Positions 23,357-32,053 of a DNA stretch of 51,851 nucleotides are shown piece by piece. The first letter of the stretch is position 1; each line of letters begins with the position of its first letter. Origin of the DNA: Bacteroidaceae bacterium (GTDB lineage Bacteria; Bacteroidota; Bacteroidia; Bacteroidales; Bacteroidaceae); assembly GCA_017622815.1 (NCBI GenBank), contig JAGAQH010000017.1, positions 1 to 51,851 on the forward strand. The letters are read 5' to 3'. A program made the translations under genes and the position numbers. Under the pieces are notes generated by a model. That model was not told the origin of the DNA. It saw nothing but the letters and a program-made list of their open reading frames with translations, and did not search any database.

Positions 23357-24646
23357 CTATCCGAAGAAGGCGTATGCAATGAATATTGCCGCTACCACTC
23401 CGATGAGGTCCGTGATGAGGCCTGCCGATACGGCATGGCGTGTGTGGCGTATGCCCACGCTGCCGAAGTAGACGGCCAGTATGTAGAATGTGGTGTCGGT
23501 GGCACCCTGGAATATGCAACTCAGGCGTCCCACGAAACTGTCTGCTCCGTAGGTGCTCATGGCATCCACCATCATGCCTCTGGCACCCGAACCGCTCAGG
23601 GGTTTCATTATTGCCGTGGGCAGGGCAGGGACAAAGTCGGCATTTATCCCCATGCTTCGTACTGCCCATTCCGTACCGGAGATAATCACGTCCATCGCTC
23701 CCGAGGCACGGAACACCCCTATGGCCACAAGGATGGCCACAAGATAGGGGATAATGCGCACTGCTGTTTCAAATCCGCCCTTGGCCCCTTCCACGAAGGC
23801 TTCATAGACATTAACCTTGCGCCTTAATCCTGCTATGATAAAACCTATGATAATGGTGAACAGGACCACATTGGCTATGGTGGTGCTCCACAGGTTCATC
23901 GTGTCCCTGTCTACCTGAGTGCCCAGCCAAACCACACCGCTGATGAGCATGCATATTCCAAGCATAGTGCCCAGGATGGCACGGTTCATCAGGTTTATCT
24001 TCTGGTAGAGGCTCGTCACGATGATGCCTCCCAGTGTGGCAATGGTGGTGGCCAACAATATGGGAATGAAGATGTCGGTGGGTTGTGCCGCACCCATCTG
24101 TGCTCGGTATACGAGGATGCTTACTGGTATGAGCGTGAGGCCCGAGGTGTTCAGCACCAGGAACATTATCATGGGATTGGAGGCCGTAGCGTTCAGTTTT
24201 TCTGCCTCCTCGCGGGAAAGGCCCTGTTCAGCCATCCTCTTCTCTGTCTGTAGCCTGTTGTGCTCCTGCATGGACTCCATGGCCTTCAGTCCCAACGGTG
24301 TGGCGGCATTGTCCAGCCCCAGCATGTTGGCGCTGATGTTCATGAACATGTGCCCATAGGCCGGATGCCCCTTGGGAAGGTCGGGGAAGAGGCGGCAGAA
24401 CAGAGGGGAGAGCATGCGGCTCAGTGCGCTGACCAGTCCGCCCTTCTCGCCTATCTGCATGATGCCCATCCACAGGGAGAGTACTCCGGTAAGGCCCAGG
24501 GAAATCTCGAAGGCTGTCTTTGCCGATGAAAAGGTGCTGTCCATTATGGCGGGGAACACCGAGGTGTCGCCCATGAACACCAGACGCACCAGTGCTATGA
24601 GGAATGCTATGAGGAAGAATCCTATCCAAATGTAGTTCAGTACCAT
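23357..24646 (-). CDS. Nucleoside-recognition (SpmA/SpmB fusion) membrane protein
   Basis: The 429-residue membrane protein has two halves, each with several hydrophobic segments, matching the Gate/nucleoside-recognition domains of sporulation proteins SpmA and SpmB joined in one chain. Typical motifs include NMLGLDNAATPLGLKAM (about 105-121) and PLSGSGARGMM (about 352). Bacteroidales do not sporulate, so the role is different and unknown; transport of nucleosides or other solutes is a guess supported by the kinases next door. The start at 24646 is chosen because the 26 extra codons upstream read through the dispersed repeat. Confidence 0.75.
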   Translation of the reverse strand: MVLNYIWIGFFLIAFLIALVRLVFMGDTSVFPAIMDSTFSSAKTAFEISLGLTGVLSLWMGIMQIGEKGGLVSALSRMLSPLFCRLFPDLPKGHPAYGHMFMNISANMLGLDNAATPLGLKAMESMQEHNRLQTEKRMAEQGLSREEAEKLNATASNPMIMFLVLNTSGLTLIPVSILVYRAQMGAAQPTDIFIPILLATTIATLGGIIVTSLYQKINLMNRAILGTMLGICMLISGVVWLGTQVDRDTMNLWSTTIANVVLFTIIIGFIIAGLRRKVNVYEAFVEGAKGGFETAVRIIPYLVAILVAIGVFRASGAMDVIISGTEWAVRSMGINADFVPALPTAIMKPLSGSGARGMMVDAMSTYGADSFVGRLSCIFQGATDTTFYILAVYFGSVGIRHTRHAVSAGLITDLIGVVAAIFIAYAFFG

Positions 24647-24662
24647 GTTGAAAAGTGAAATC

Positions 24663-24753
24663 TGCGAGTAAGCGAGAGCAGAAATGAAGTTTACTTTAAT
24701 TATGCCGAGCGTGAGCAGGTTCAAGACCGCAAAGCGGGATTAAAACGGAAAAC
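24663..24753. repeat. Dispersed intergenic repeat, host copy
   Basis: This shares TGCGAGTAAGCGAGAGCA and the block with TGCCGAGCG, TTCAAGACCGCAAAGCGG and ACGGAAAAC with the copy at 2971-3056; only the AT-rich centre differs. It lies in the leader of the SpmA/SpmB-like gene. The tandem CTCTGATTA units follow at about 24761-24800. Confidence 0.8.
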
Positions 24754-24809
24754 GGAAAACTCTCTGATTACTCTGATTACTCCGAAAACTCCGATTACTC
24801 CAAGTTTAT

Positions 24810-25838
24810 TCAGAAGTCAAAGAGACTCTGCTGGCCGTTGGCGGCAAGGGGTGTGCGCCCCAGGTGCTGGTAGGCCAGTTCTGTAACCTCGCGCCCTCGT
24901 GGCGTGCGTTTTATGAAGCCTTCCTTTATGAGGAAAGGTTCGTACACCTCCTCCACCGTGCCTCCGTCCTCGCCTATGGCGGTGGCGATGGTGTTGATGC
25001 CCACGGGACCGCCCTTGAACTTGTCTATGATGGTCAGCAGTATCTTGTTGTCTATCTCGTCCAGGCCATAGCGGTCGATGTTCAGTGCCTCCAAGGCATA
25101 GCGCGCTATGTCCACGTCTATTCTGCCGTTGCCCTTCACCTGTGCAAAGTCTCGCACGCGGCGCAACAGGGCATTGGCTATACGTGGCGTGCCACGGCTG
25201 CGGCTGGCTATCTCGCCGGCGGCCTTGCCCTCAATGGGTACGCCCAGAATGCTGGCACTCCTCAGGATAATCTTCTGCAGGGTGATGCTGTCGTAATATT
25301 CCAGATGCAGGTTTATGCCGAAACGGGCACGCAGGGGAGCGGTGAGCAGGCCGCTTCGTGTGGTGGCGCCTACCAGGGTGAACGGTGCCAGGTCTATCTG
25401 TATGGAGCGTGCCGAGGGACCCTTGTCTATCATTATGTCTATTCTGTAGTCCTCCATGGCGGAATAGAGATATTCCTCCACCACGGGACTGAGGCGGTGT
25501 ATCTCGTCTATGAAGAGAACGTCGTTAGGTTCCAGGGACGTCAGTATGCCGGCCAGGTCGCCGGGCTTGTCAAGCACCGGGCCCGATGTCAGTTTGAACC
25601 CTACGCCCAGTTCGTTGGCAATGATGTTGCTCAGCGTGGTCTTGCCCAGACCCGGAGGTCCGTGCAACAGGGTGTGGTCCAGGGGCTCGCCCCTGTATTT
25701 GGCGGCCTCCACGAATATGCTCAGGTTCTCCACCACCTTCTTCTGTCCGCTGAAGTCCTGGAATTTCAACGGACGTAAGGCGTTCTCGTAGTCCTTCTCG
25801 CGGATCTGCCCTTCGTGTCTTATATCGAAATCTTCCAT
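24810..25838 (-). CDS. ruvB: Holliday junction branch-migration ATPase RuvB
   Basis: The 342-residue motor drives branch migration with RuvA during recombinational repair. Visible elements: N-terminal [12 protein letters not shown], Walker [11 protein letters not shown] (about 58), Walker B FIDEIHRL (about 107), sensor GATTRSGLL (about 158), and the C-terminal winged helix with [13 protein letters not shown]. The length is normal for the family. The start at 25838 ([11 protein letters not shown]) is chosen by family; an in-frame ATG seven codons upstream is less likely. It stands alone, facing away from the methyltransferase. Confidence 0.95.
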   Translation of the reverse strand: MEDFDIRHEGQIREKDYENALRPLKFQDFSGQKKVVENLSIFVEAAKYRGEPLDHTLLHGPPGLGKTTLSNIIANELGVGFKLTSGPVLDKPGDLAGILTSLEPNDVLFIDEIHRLSPVVEEYLYSAMEDYRIDIMIDKGPSARSIQIDLAPFTLVGATTRSGLLTAPLRARFGINLHLEYYDSITLQKIILRSASILGVPIEGKAAGEIASRSRGTPRIANALLRRVRDFAQVKGNGRIDVDIARYALEALNIDRYGLDEIDNKILLTIIDKFKGGPVGINTIATAIGEDGGTVEEVYEPFLIKEGFIKRTPRGREVTELAYQHLGRTPLAANGQQSLFDF

Positions 25839-25938
25839 ATCAGACTGCAAATATAGCAAATAAATGCCAATTTCACGGGCAGAGGTACGTCAAAAATCAT
25901 CAACTGCAGGCGTAAAGGCCAAATAAAGCGGAATGCAC

Positions 25939-25970
25939 TTTGTGCAGGTTGCCTCTTATTCGTATATTTG
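25939..25970 (+). promoter_or_regulatory. Promoter giving a nearly leaderless message
   Basis: TTTG at 25939-25942, a 20-base spacer and TATATTTG at 25963-25970 match the consensus fully. The ATG at 25979 follows by 8 bases, as in the case at 19564. Confidence 0.75.
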
Positions 25971-25978
25971 TCCTTGCT

Positions 25979-27184
25979 ATGACAAATGAGGAATACATAG
26001 ACCTGCACCGCCTTGACGATGTCCGCACCCTTGCCCTGAGGAGTGTGCCTGGGGGTATCGACATCAAATGGTGCCTGCAACAGATAGAGGGCTGGCAGAA
26101 GGCCCGCGAGAAACTTCCCCGATGGGCAGGGACGGACGGGCTTTGGTATCCTCCTGTCCTGTCCATGGAGCAGTGCTCCGGCGAGCAGACGGCAGAGTAC
26201 AAGCGTGGCATAGTCTGCCGCCTCCTGCCCGAGGCTTCAGACAGACAGGCTTTTGCCGACCTTACAGGGGGGTATGGCATAGACTTCAGTTATATGGCGA
26301 CTCTTTTTGACTCTTCTGATTATGTGGAAAGGAATACCGAACTGTGCCGTATAGCCGAACATAATTTCAGTATGTTGCGTCTTTCCGGTGCCAATGTTGT
26401 CTGTGCCGATTCCTCCGACTTTCTGGAACGGAATGCCGCCTCCTACGACCTTATATATCTGGACCCTGCCAGAAGGGATGACGTGGGCAGGAAGACGGTT
26501 GCCATAGCAGATTGCACGCCTGACGTAGTGCAATTACAGGACAGATTGATGGAATTCAGCAGGTATGTCGTCGTAAAGTTGTCGCCAATGCTGGACATCA
26601 GCGCCGCATTGTCCGTGCTAAGGCATGTCTTGGAAATACATGTGGTCAGCGTCAGGGGCGAGTGCAAGGAACTGCTTTTCGTGCAGGATAGCCAATACGA
26701 CGGTTCTCCCACATACTATGCCTCTAACCTTGGCCTTGCCGACGAGGTTTTCACATGTACGGACGAACAGAGGAAACGCGCCCCGTTGCGAGTGGCCGAG
26801 GAACACGTTGCGAGTGCCTCCGCAACGTGTCTCTACGAACCTCATGCCAGTATCCTGAAGGCTGGCATCCAGGACGTGCTCTGTGAACGCTGCGGCGTGG
26901 CCAAGTTGCATCCCATGAGCAACCTTTTCGTGTCAACCTCTCCCGTTCAGGATTTTCCGGGTCGTAGTTTCAGTATTGTGGCTTCCTGCGGTTTCAATAA
27001 AAAGGAATTGCGCACCATGCTTGCCGGTGTTTCCAAGGCAAACATTACGGTAAGGAATTTTCCCGCCAGTGTCGCTGAAATCAGGAAAAAACTGCGTCTG
27101 GCGGAAGGTGGCGACGTGTACTTGTTTGCCACAACCGTGGCCGACGGGTCACACCGCCTTATCCGTTGTGTCAAACAAGACTGA
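25979..27184 (+). CDS. SAM-dependent methyltransferase with THUMP-like domain
   Basis: The 401-residue protein has a Rossmann-type methyltransferase core with motif I DLTGGYGIDFSYM (about 91-103) and motif IV LIYLDPARRD (about 157-166), a DPAR version seen in RNA methyltransferases. The C-terminal part (about 330-395, from VSTSPVQDFPGRSF) matches the THUMP-like domain. It probably modifies RNA. The start is 8 bases after a clear -7 box. Its 3' end overlaps ribF on the other strand by 36 bases. Confidence 0.8.
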   Translation: MTNEEYIDLHRLDDVRTLALRSVPGGIDIKWCLQQIEGWQKAREKLPRWAGTDGLWYPPVLSMEQCSGEQTAEYKRGIVCRLLPEASDRQAFADLTGGYGIDFSYMATLFDSSDYVERNTELCRIAEHNFSMLRLSGANVVCADSSDFLERNAASYDLIYLDPARRDDVGRKTVAIADCTPDVVQLQDRLMEFSRYVVVKLSPMLDISAALSVLRHVLEIHVVSVRGECKELLFVQDSQYDGSPTYYASNLGLADEVFTCTDEQRKRAPLRVAEEHVASASATCLYEPHASILKAGIQDVLCERCGVAKLHPMSNLFVSTSPVQDFPGRSFSIVASCGFNKKELRTMLAGVSKANITVRNFPASVAEIRKKLRLAEGGDVYLFATTVADGSHRLIRCVKQD

Positions 27185-28027
27185 GGCTTTCCTTACATCC
27201 TCCTGAATTTGTGCCTTCAGTTCGTCCAAAGAGGCGAACTTCTTCTCCTCGCGTATGCGCTCAATAAAGGAAAGGTGCAGTTCCTTGCCATAAAGGTTGC
27301 CTTCATAATTCATTATGTGAACCTCTATGGAAAGATTCGTGCCGTTGTCCAGTGTAGGCCGTCGGCCGATGTTCATTACTCCGGCTCCCAATTCGGTTGC
27401 CACGGCATAGACACCATTGGCAGGAATAAGTTTCTCTTGCGAAATGCGCAAGTTGGCCGTGGGAAAACCCAATGTACGTCCCACCCGATGCCCGCTTTCC
27501 ACTATTCCCGTCAGCACGTATGGATGGCAAAGCAATTTGGCGGCCTCTGCCACATTGCCCTCGTTTAACAGCCTTCTTATCTCGCTGCTACTGGCATAGT
27601 GACTCTCGAATTGGCGTGCTATGACCACCTTTATGCCACACTCTTCGCCCCATTTCATGTAGTCTTCGTGAGTGCCTCCCCCATGTCCGAACCGATGGTC
27701 GTATCCCATTACCAGGGTGCTCACATTCAACTGCTCGCGTAGAATCTTCTTCATGAACATGCGTGCATCCATTGCCGCCATCTTGTGGTCAAACTCCAGT
27801 ACCTCCACATGCTCTATGCCACTTTCCCTGAGCAGGGCCATCCTTTCTTCCGTTGTAGTGAGCAGGCATGGCACATAATCCGTTGCCACTATGGTCTTCG
27901 GGTGGCGGTCCATAGTGATAGCCATGGAGTGCAACCCCTCCTGTTGCGCCTGCTCCAGAACCTGAGATATCAGGAACCTGTGCCCGCAATGCACCCCATC
28001 AAAAAAACCTATCGTTGCAACAAACAT
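27149..28027 (-). CDS. ribF: Bifunctional riboflavin kinase / FAD synthetase RibF
   Basis: The 292-residue enzyme makes FMN and FAD from riboflavin. The N-terminal FAD synthetase domain shows GFFDGVHCGH (about 7-16) and YASSSEIRRLL (about 143); the C-terminal riboflavin kinase domain shows GHRVGRTLGFPTANL (about 170). The start at 28027 leaves only a few residues before GFFDGVH, shorter than usual. The longer frame upstream would overlap a TACCTTCG box at 28034-28041 (minus), so the short, nearly leaderless start fits better. It overlaps the methyltransferase gene tail to tail. Confidence 0.9.
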   Translation of the reverse strand: MFVATIGFFDGVHCGHRFLISQVLEQAQQEGLHSMAITMDRHPKTIVATDYVPCLLTTTEERMALLRESGIEHVEVLEFDHKMAAMDARMFMKKILREQLNVSTLVMGYDHRFGHGGGTHEDYMKWGEECGIKVVIARQFESHYASSSEIRRLLNEGNVAEAAKLLCHPYVLTGIVESGHRVGRTLGFPTANLRISQEKLIPANGVYAVATELGAGVMNIGRRPTLDNGTNLSIEVHIMNYEGNLYGKELHLSFIERIREEKKFASLDELKAQIQEDVRKASVLFDTTDKAV

Positions 28028-28059
28028 AGTGCGAAGGTACAAAAAAAACTCGAATATTG

Positions 28060-28090
28060 CTTGCAGTATCGGAAAAATGTTATACCTTTG
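28060..28090 (+). promoter_or_regulatory. tRNA-Met promoter
   Basis: CTTG at 28060-28063, a 19-base spacer and TACCTTTG at 28083-28090, followed by the tRNA 28 bases later. Confidence 0.65.
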
Positions 28091-28118
28091 CACTCGCTAA
28101 GGAGAAATCCCGATGCCC

Positions 28119-28192
28119 GGACTTGTAGCTCAGTTGGTTAGAGCAACAGACTCATAATCTGGAGGTCCCTGGTTCAAGCCCAGGCTGGTCCA
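28119..28192 (+). tRNA. tRNA-Met (anticodon CAT)
   Basis: The cloverleaf reads GGACTTG acceptor, D arm GCTCAGTTGGTTAGAGC, anticodon loop CTCATAA (anticodon CAT), T arm CCTGG/CCAGG around TTCAAGC, and acceptor CTGGTCC with discriminator A. One acceptor pair is U-U. The 5' acceptor begins with a paired G, so it is not the initiator. CAT could also serve as an Ile tRNA after lysidine modification; elongator Met is favoured by the similarity of the acceptor and D arm to known Bacteroidales genes. Confidence 0.9.
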
Positions 28193-28347
28193 CAAAAGAG
28201 GAAATGACGCTAATTGCACAAAATCAGGCAGTTAGCGTTTTTTGTTTTGTCTATTATGCTGTGGTGCAAAATGATGATGTAGTCATCTGTTTTATGAGTT
28301 TTTGTGCATTTGTTTACCGCTTGTTTACCGCTAAAAACAAATGTAAC

Positions 28348-28424
28348 ATGTTAACAATCAGTGCAGAAATCAAGAAGGATGGAAAAAGGTTAGATTGAAC
28401 TTACAATGTTAAGCTCAGATGAAT
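28348..28424 (+). pseudogene. Relic of the N-terminus of a tyrosine integrase
   Basis: Reading from the ATG at 28348 gives MLTISAEIKKDGKRLD, a TGA stop at 28396, then TYNVKLR in the same frame before a second stop at 28417. The intact integrase in this window starts with MTTFKAEISRAEKRKDGTWNVKIR. Aligned, the internal TGA takes the place of the Gly codon in DGTxNVK, a one-base GGA to TGA change. Nothing downstream reads as the rest of an integrase. It starts 156 bases after the tRNA-Met 3' end, a common integration target. Confidence 0.6.
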
Positions 28425-28649
28425 ACCTATTTGTTCGTTCATCGCTATAAGGCTCAAAATGGTATCTATATCCAGAATGATAAGATGATAGTAAGGTGAC
28501 AGGGCTATAGCCGTTGCTTTTTAACTGATTAACTGATTAACTGATTACTGATTACCTTCTTGTTTGTAAATGACTGAATTACAGTTCTGTGCAAGAATAG
28601 GTGGTACTTGCTTATCTCTAATAAGGTTAATTTTACCTTCGCTAAACGT

Positions 28650-28681
28650 GCAAAAAAGGAGCCAAAATGACTCCTTTTTGC
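28650..28681. terminator. Hairpin terminator, works in both directions
   Basis: GCAAAAAAGGAG (28650-28661) pairs with CTCCTTTTTGC (28671-28681) with one bulged A, and both flanks carry T or A runs. It lies beyond the ahpF 3' end on the opposite strand and could end both transcripts. Confidence 0.7.
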
Positions 28682-28813
28682 ATTAATTTTCCGATGAACA
28701 TGGCATATTATGTGGCGAAACACATTGTGAAGCCTGGCATGAGACAATGTGTTCTCTGGCCTTTGTCGTCGTATTGTCTGAGCCCTCGCGTCGTATGGTC
28801 GCTCGCCCTTGGT

Positions 28814-30382
28814 TTAGATAACTCCGCGTACCTTGTCGTCAAAGGCGGAGAGGGCGGCTTTGGCGCCTTCGCCCATGGAGATGATAATCTGCTTGTAGGG
28901 GACGGAGGAGACATCGCCGGCGGCATAGACGCCAGGGATGCTTGTGCGGCAATGGGTGTCGATGATGATCTCTCCGATGCGGGATTTCTCCAATTCATCG
29001 AAGGGCTGGCTGTTGGCGCTGAGGCCTATCTGAACGAATACTCCGTCCAGGGGCAGGTCGTGCTCGGCATCGGTGGTGCGGTTCTTCAGGCGGAGGGCTG
29101 TAACTTTTTCTCCATTGCCAATGACCTGCAGGGTTTGGGTAGAGGTAAGAATCTCAACATTGGGCAGACTCTTGGCCTTGTCCTGCAGAACCTGGTCGGC
29201 CTTCAGGGTGTCCATGAACTCGAGGACGGTAACCTTCTTGCAGATGCCTGCCAGGTCTATTGCTGCCTCGACGCCCGAATTGCCGCCGCCCACCACGGCA
29301 ACTTCGCGTCCGGCATAGAACGGCCCGTCGCAATGCGGACAGAATGCCACACCACGTCCGATGTATTCCGCTTCGCCCTCCACATTGAGCCGGCGCCAAC
29401 CGGCACCTGTGGCTATGATTACGGCAGGAGCAGAGAATACCTCGCCACCTTTTACCTTGATTTCCTTCTCCTTGCCAAGCAGGGAGGTGCTCTCGATGCG
29501 ACGGTTCTCGAACAGTTCTATGGTGGGGTAGTGGGCAAGATGGGTGCGCAGGTTGTCGGCCAGTTCGCTACCGGTGGTGTAGGGTATGGATATCAGATTC
29601 TCTATGCCCACGGTATCCTTTACCTGTCCGCCAATACGCTCTGCCACCATGGCCACTTTCAGTCCCTTGCGCGCAGAGTATATGGCTGCCGATGCACCGG
29701 CTGGGCCGCCGCCAAGGATAATGACATCGAAATGCCGGTGGATAGGGGCGTTTTCGTCCTTTTCGGCTTCTTGTGAAGGCGGAAAAGCCTCCTCCAGTTT
29801 CTCCAGCAGTTCTCCCAGGGAACCACGTCCCACGTGTATCATCTTGCCTTTGCAGAAGACGGCAGGAACGGCTTGCACACCCAGTTTGTCCACTTCGCTC
29901 TGGAAGAGAGCACCGTCCACCATTTCGTGACGGATGTTGGGATTGAGCAGGGCAAAGATGTTCAGCGTCTGCACCACATCAGGACAATTGGTACAGGTAA
30001 GCGAGACGAAGGTTTGCAGATGTATGTCCCCCTTCAGAGCACGGATGCGCCTTGCCACCCCCTCGTCGGGCAGGTTCTTGCCCTTGCCGTCGGCATTCAG
30101 TATGGCCAGGAGCAGGGATGTGAACTCGTGCCCGTTGGGTATGCCACGGAAGGAAATTCCAGTTTCTTCGCCATTTTTCAGCAGGGCAAAGCCAAGGGTG
30201 TCGCCATCGGTTTCCAGAACCTCCACATTGAGATGGGAGGATGTGCCCTGAAAGTCGTTCAGGAACTCTATCAATTGCTTGCTTTCCTCTCTTCGGGGAG
30301 AATGGTTGATGCGAAGTGTATAGTGGGCTTCCAGAGTGCGGAAGACGTCGGTAACTTGTTGGAGAATGGAGGTATCTAACAT
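28814..30382 (-). CDS. ahpF: Alkyl hydroperoxide reductase subunit F
   Basis: The 522-residue flavoprotein passes electrons from NADH to AhpC. The N-terminal thioredoxin-like domain carries the CTNC pair (Cys130, Cys133). The pyridine nucleotide reductase part shows VIILGGGPAGASAA (about 211) for FAD, VAVVGGGNSGVEAA (about 355) for NADH, CPHC (about 346) as the second redox pair, and GVYAAGDVSSVPYKQ near the C-terminus. The start at 30382 agrees with the family. It follows ahpC by 73 bp on the same strand and is probably in the same operon. Confidence 0.95.
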   Translation of the reverse strand: MLDTSILQQVTDVFRTLEAHYTLRINHSPRREESKQLIEFLNDFQGTSSHLNVEVLETDGDTLGFALLKNGEETGISFRGIPNGHEFTSLLLAILNADGKGKNLPDEGVARRIRALKGDIHLQTFVSLTCTNCPDVVQTLNIFALLNPNIRHEMVDGALFQSEVDKLGVQAVPAVFCKGKMIHVGRGSLGELLEKLEEAFPPSQEAEKDENAPIHRHFDVIILGGGPAGASAAIYSARKGLKVAMVAERIGGQVKDTVGIENLISIPYTTGSELADNLRTHLAHYPTIELFENRRIESTSLLGKEKEIKVKGGEVFSAPAVIIATGAGWRRLNVEGEAEYIGRGVAFCPHCDGPFYAGREVAVVGGGNSGVEAAIDLAGICKKVTVLEFMDTLKADQVLQDKAKSLPNVEILTSTQTLQVIGNGEKVTALRLKNRTTDAEHDLPLDGVFVQIGLSANSQPFDELEKSRIGEIIIDTHCRTSIPGVYAAGDVSSVPYKQIIISMGEGAKAALSAFDDKVRGVI

Positions 30383-30455
30383 ATTGAATCTGTGTTTAAG
30401 GGTTGGTTTAAGCAAGGGGCAGACATCTGTCCGCCCCCTGCCGAAAGTATTAGAA

Positions 30456-31022
30456 TTATAATTTGCCTACAAGGTCGATGCTGGGTTTCAGGGTCTCTGC
30501 CCCCTGCTTCCACTTGGCGGGGCAAACCTCGCCGGGGTGGTTGGCAACGAAGAGGGCTGCCTCAACCTTGCGTACAAGTTCCTCGGCATTGCGACCGATG
30601 CTGTTGTCCTGAATCTCGGCAATCTTTATCTTGCCCTCGGGGTTTACCAGGAAGGTGCCACGGTATGCCATGCCATCCTCCTCGATCATCACGCCGAAGC
30701 CGCGAGAGAGAACGCCGGTGGGATCGGCCAGCATGGGGTAGTTGATCTTGCGGATGCTCTCGGAAGCATCGTGCCAAGCCTTGTGAACGAAGTGAGAGTC
30801 GGTGCTAACGGAATATACCTCCACGCCCAGGCTCTTGAGCTTGTCGTACTGCTCTGCCAGGTCAACAAGTTCGGTGGGGCACACGAAGGTGAAGTCGGCA
30901 GGATAGAAGAAGAACACTGCCCATTTGCCCTTTACATCGTTGCTGGATACTGTGGTGAAGTTGCCGTTGTGGAAAGCCTGTACGTTGAACTCGGGGAGAA
31001 GTGAATTGATAATAGGTGTCAT
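30456..31022 (-). CDS. ahpC: Alkyl hydroperoxide reductase subunit C (peroxiredoxin)
   Basis: The 188-residue typical 2-Cys peroxiredoxin has the peroxidatic Cys48 in DFTFVCPTE and the resolving Cys near 167 in EVCPAKW. It reduces hydrogen peroxide, organic peroxides and peroxynitrite with electrons from AhpF. A Bacteroidetes -7 box (TACTTTTG, 31083-31076 on the minus strand) lies about 54 bp upstream, flanked by the inverted repeat ATTGCTAT (31049-31056) and ATAGCAAT (31083-31090), a possible OxyR-responsive site. Confidence 0.97.
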   Translation of the reverse strand: MTPIINSLLPEFNVQAFHNGNFTTVSSNDVKGKWAVFFFYPADFTFVCPTELVDLAEQYDKLKSLGVEVYSVSTDSHFVHKAWHDASESIRKINYPMLADPTGVLSRGFGVMIEEDGMAYRGTFLVNPEGKIKIAEIQDNSIGRNAEELVRKVEAALFVANHPGEVCPAKWKQGAETLKPSIDLVGKL

Positions 31023-31512
31023 AATCGTTTTCTTATTTTTAGTTGTTAATTGCTATTTGTTTTGTTTTCTCGATGCAAAAGTATAGCAATATTCCCGACT
31101 AAGGAAAGAAAAACGATTGAACGATTTTATGGGGTGATAGATGGTGTCTATAATATGATGTAAACTGTTGGTTTTAAGCTTAGTGCTTGGGTAGAGGACC
31201 CTCCCCCTTACCTGTCCTCGCGTCGCAATGGATATTGCTCCCCTCACGAGGCACAGAAGCACATCGGTGCTTCTTCTGAAGACATCGCTCGCCCTGTATG
31301 GAGGGGAGTATATAGTACCGGGGTATGAGGAGTATAATGTACTACCGATGTGGGCATAAGTTGGCTGTAACTGACTCTACCCCTGAGACAGGGCGAATAA
31401 GGCCTTTAGAAAAATGACTCAATGTCATTTTGTGCCTTATGAGGGTTAAACTCCCCAGTTTAACGTCGGGCTCGGAGAGAGTACCCGAAGGGGGGGAGGG
31501 GGTATGATATAA

Positions 31513-31570
31513 GCGGAAAACGGAAATCTGAAAACTGAAAACAGAAAACGGAAAACGGAAAACGGAAAAC
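31513..31570. repeat. ACGGAAA tandem array
   Basis: About seven units of ACGGAAA, with variants such as TCTGAAA and ACTGAAA, occur in a host intergenic gap; the same unit is found in the phage-derived element. Confidence 0.7.
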
Positions 31571-31671
31571 TTCATCCGCTCACCATTCCACCTCTGCGCT
31601 CTCTCGTCGTAACGAAGTTTGCGACCCTCCAGCGCCAGCGTTAAATACAAATGTAATAAAAACTCGGCGCT

Positions 31672-31743
31672 CTCTGCGGTCTTTGCGTGAAAAAATAGTT
31701 CTTACCTTTATTACCTCACGCAGAGCACGCAAAGGACGCAGAG
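31672..31743. repeat. Inverted repeat CTCTGCG(G)TCTTTGCGTG
   Basis: CTCTGCGGTCTTTGCGTGA (31672-31690) is almost the exact reverse complement of CACGCAAAGGACGCAGAG (31726-31743), with one mismatch and a 35-base centre. It recalls a widely dispersed bacterial intergenic repeat. Confidence 0.65.
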
Positions 31744-32053
31744 CACCAATGCAAACTACGCTGTCGCTGGATTAGTCGCTCGCTACGCGCGACAGAGAAC
31801 GCAGAGTCGTGACTAACGGAAAGCGGAAAACGGAAAACTGACATACCCCCTCCGCTTCGCTCGTCACCCCTATCTTAGGGGGACAAAGAAAAAGGTGAAC
31901 GTTTATTGTTGGAGATTGTAGGGACACGGCATGCCGTGTCCTTGCTTGTTTAGGTGCTGTACCTATACTGTAGCGACTTTAGAGTTTAGAGTTTTGGGTT
32001 TAAGTTCGTTCAACGTTATTCGCAAGCTCATCAAACTACGCAAGTTAACGTTA

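Larger units (their letters stand above)
28193..28813. other. Intergenic DNA with an integrase relic and terminator
   Basis: No intact gene is seen in this 621-bp gap. It holds the decayed integrase start (28348-28424), tandem TTAACTGA units (about 28520-28555) and the hairpin at 28650-28681. Confidence 0.6.

Noticed and set aside
24647-24724. Longer N-terminus for the SpmA/SpmB-like protein
   Set aside because: The extra 26 codons read through the dispersed repeat seen elsewhere, and the membrane protein has a natural start at 24646.
28204-28398. A 64-codon plus-strand frame downstream of tRNA-Met
   Set aside because: Only its last 16 codons resemble an integrase, and the rest has no matching features. 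It is better explained as an integrase relic starting at 28348.
31342-31650. A 102-codon minus-strand frame between ahpC and oxyR
   Set aside because: It is translated mainly from the ACGGAAA repeats and has no start signal or conserved features.
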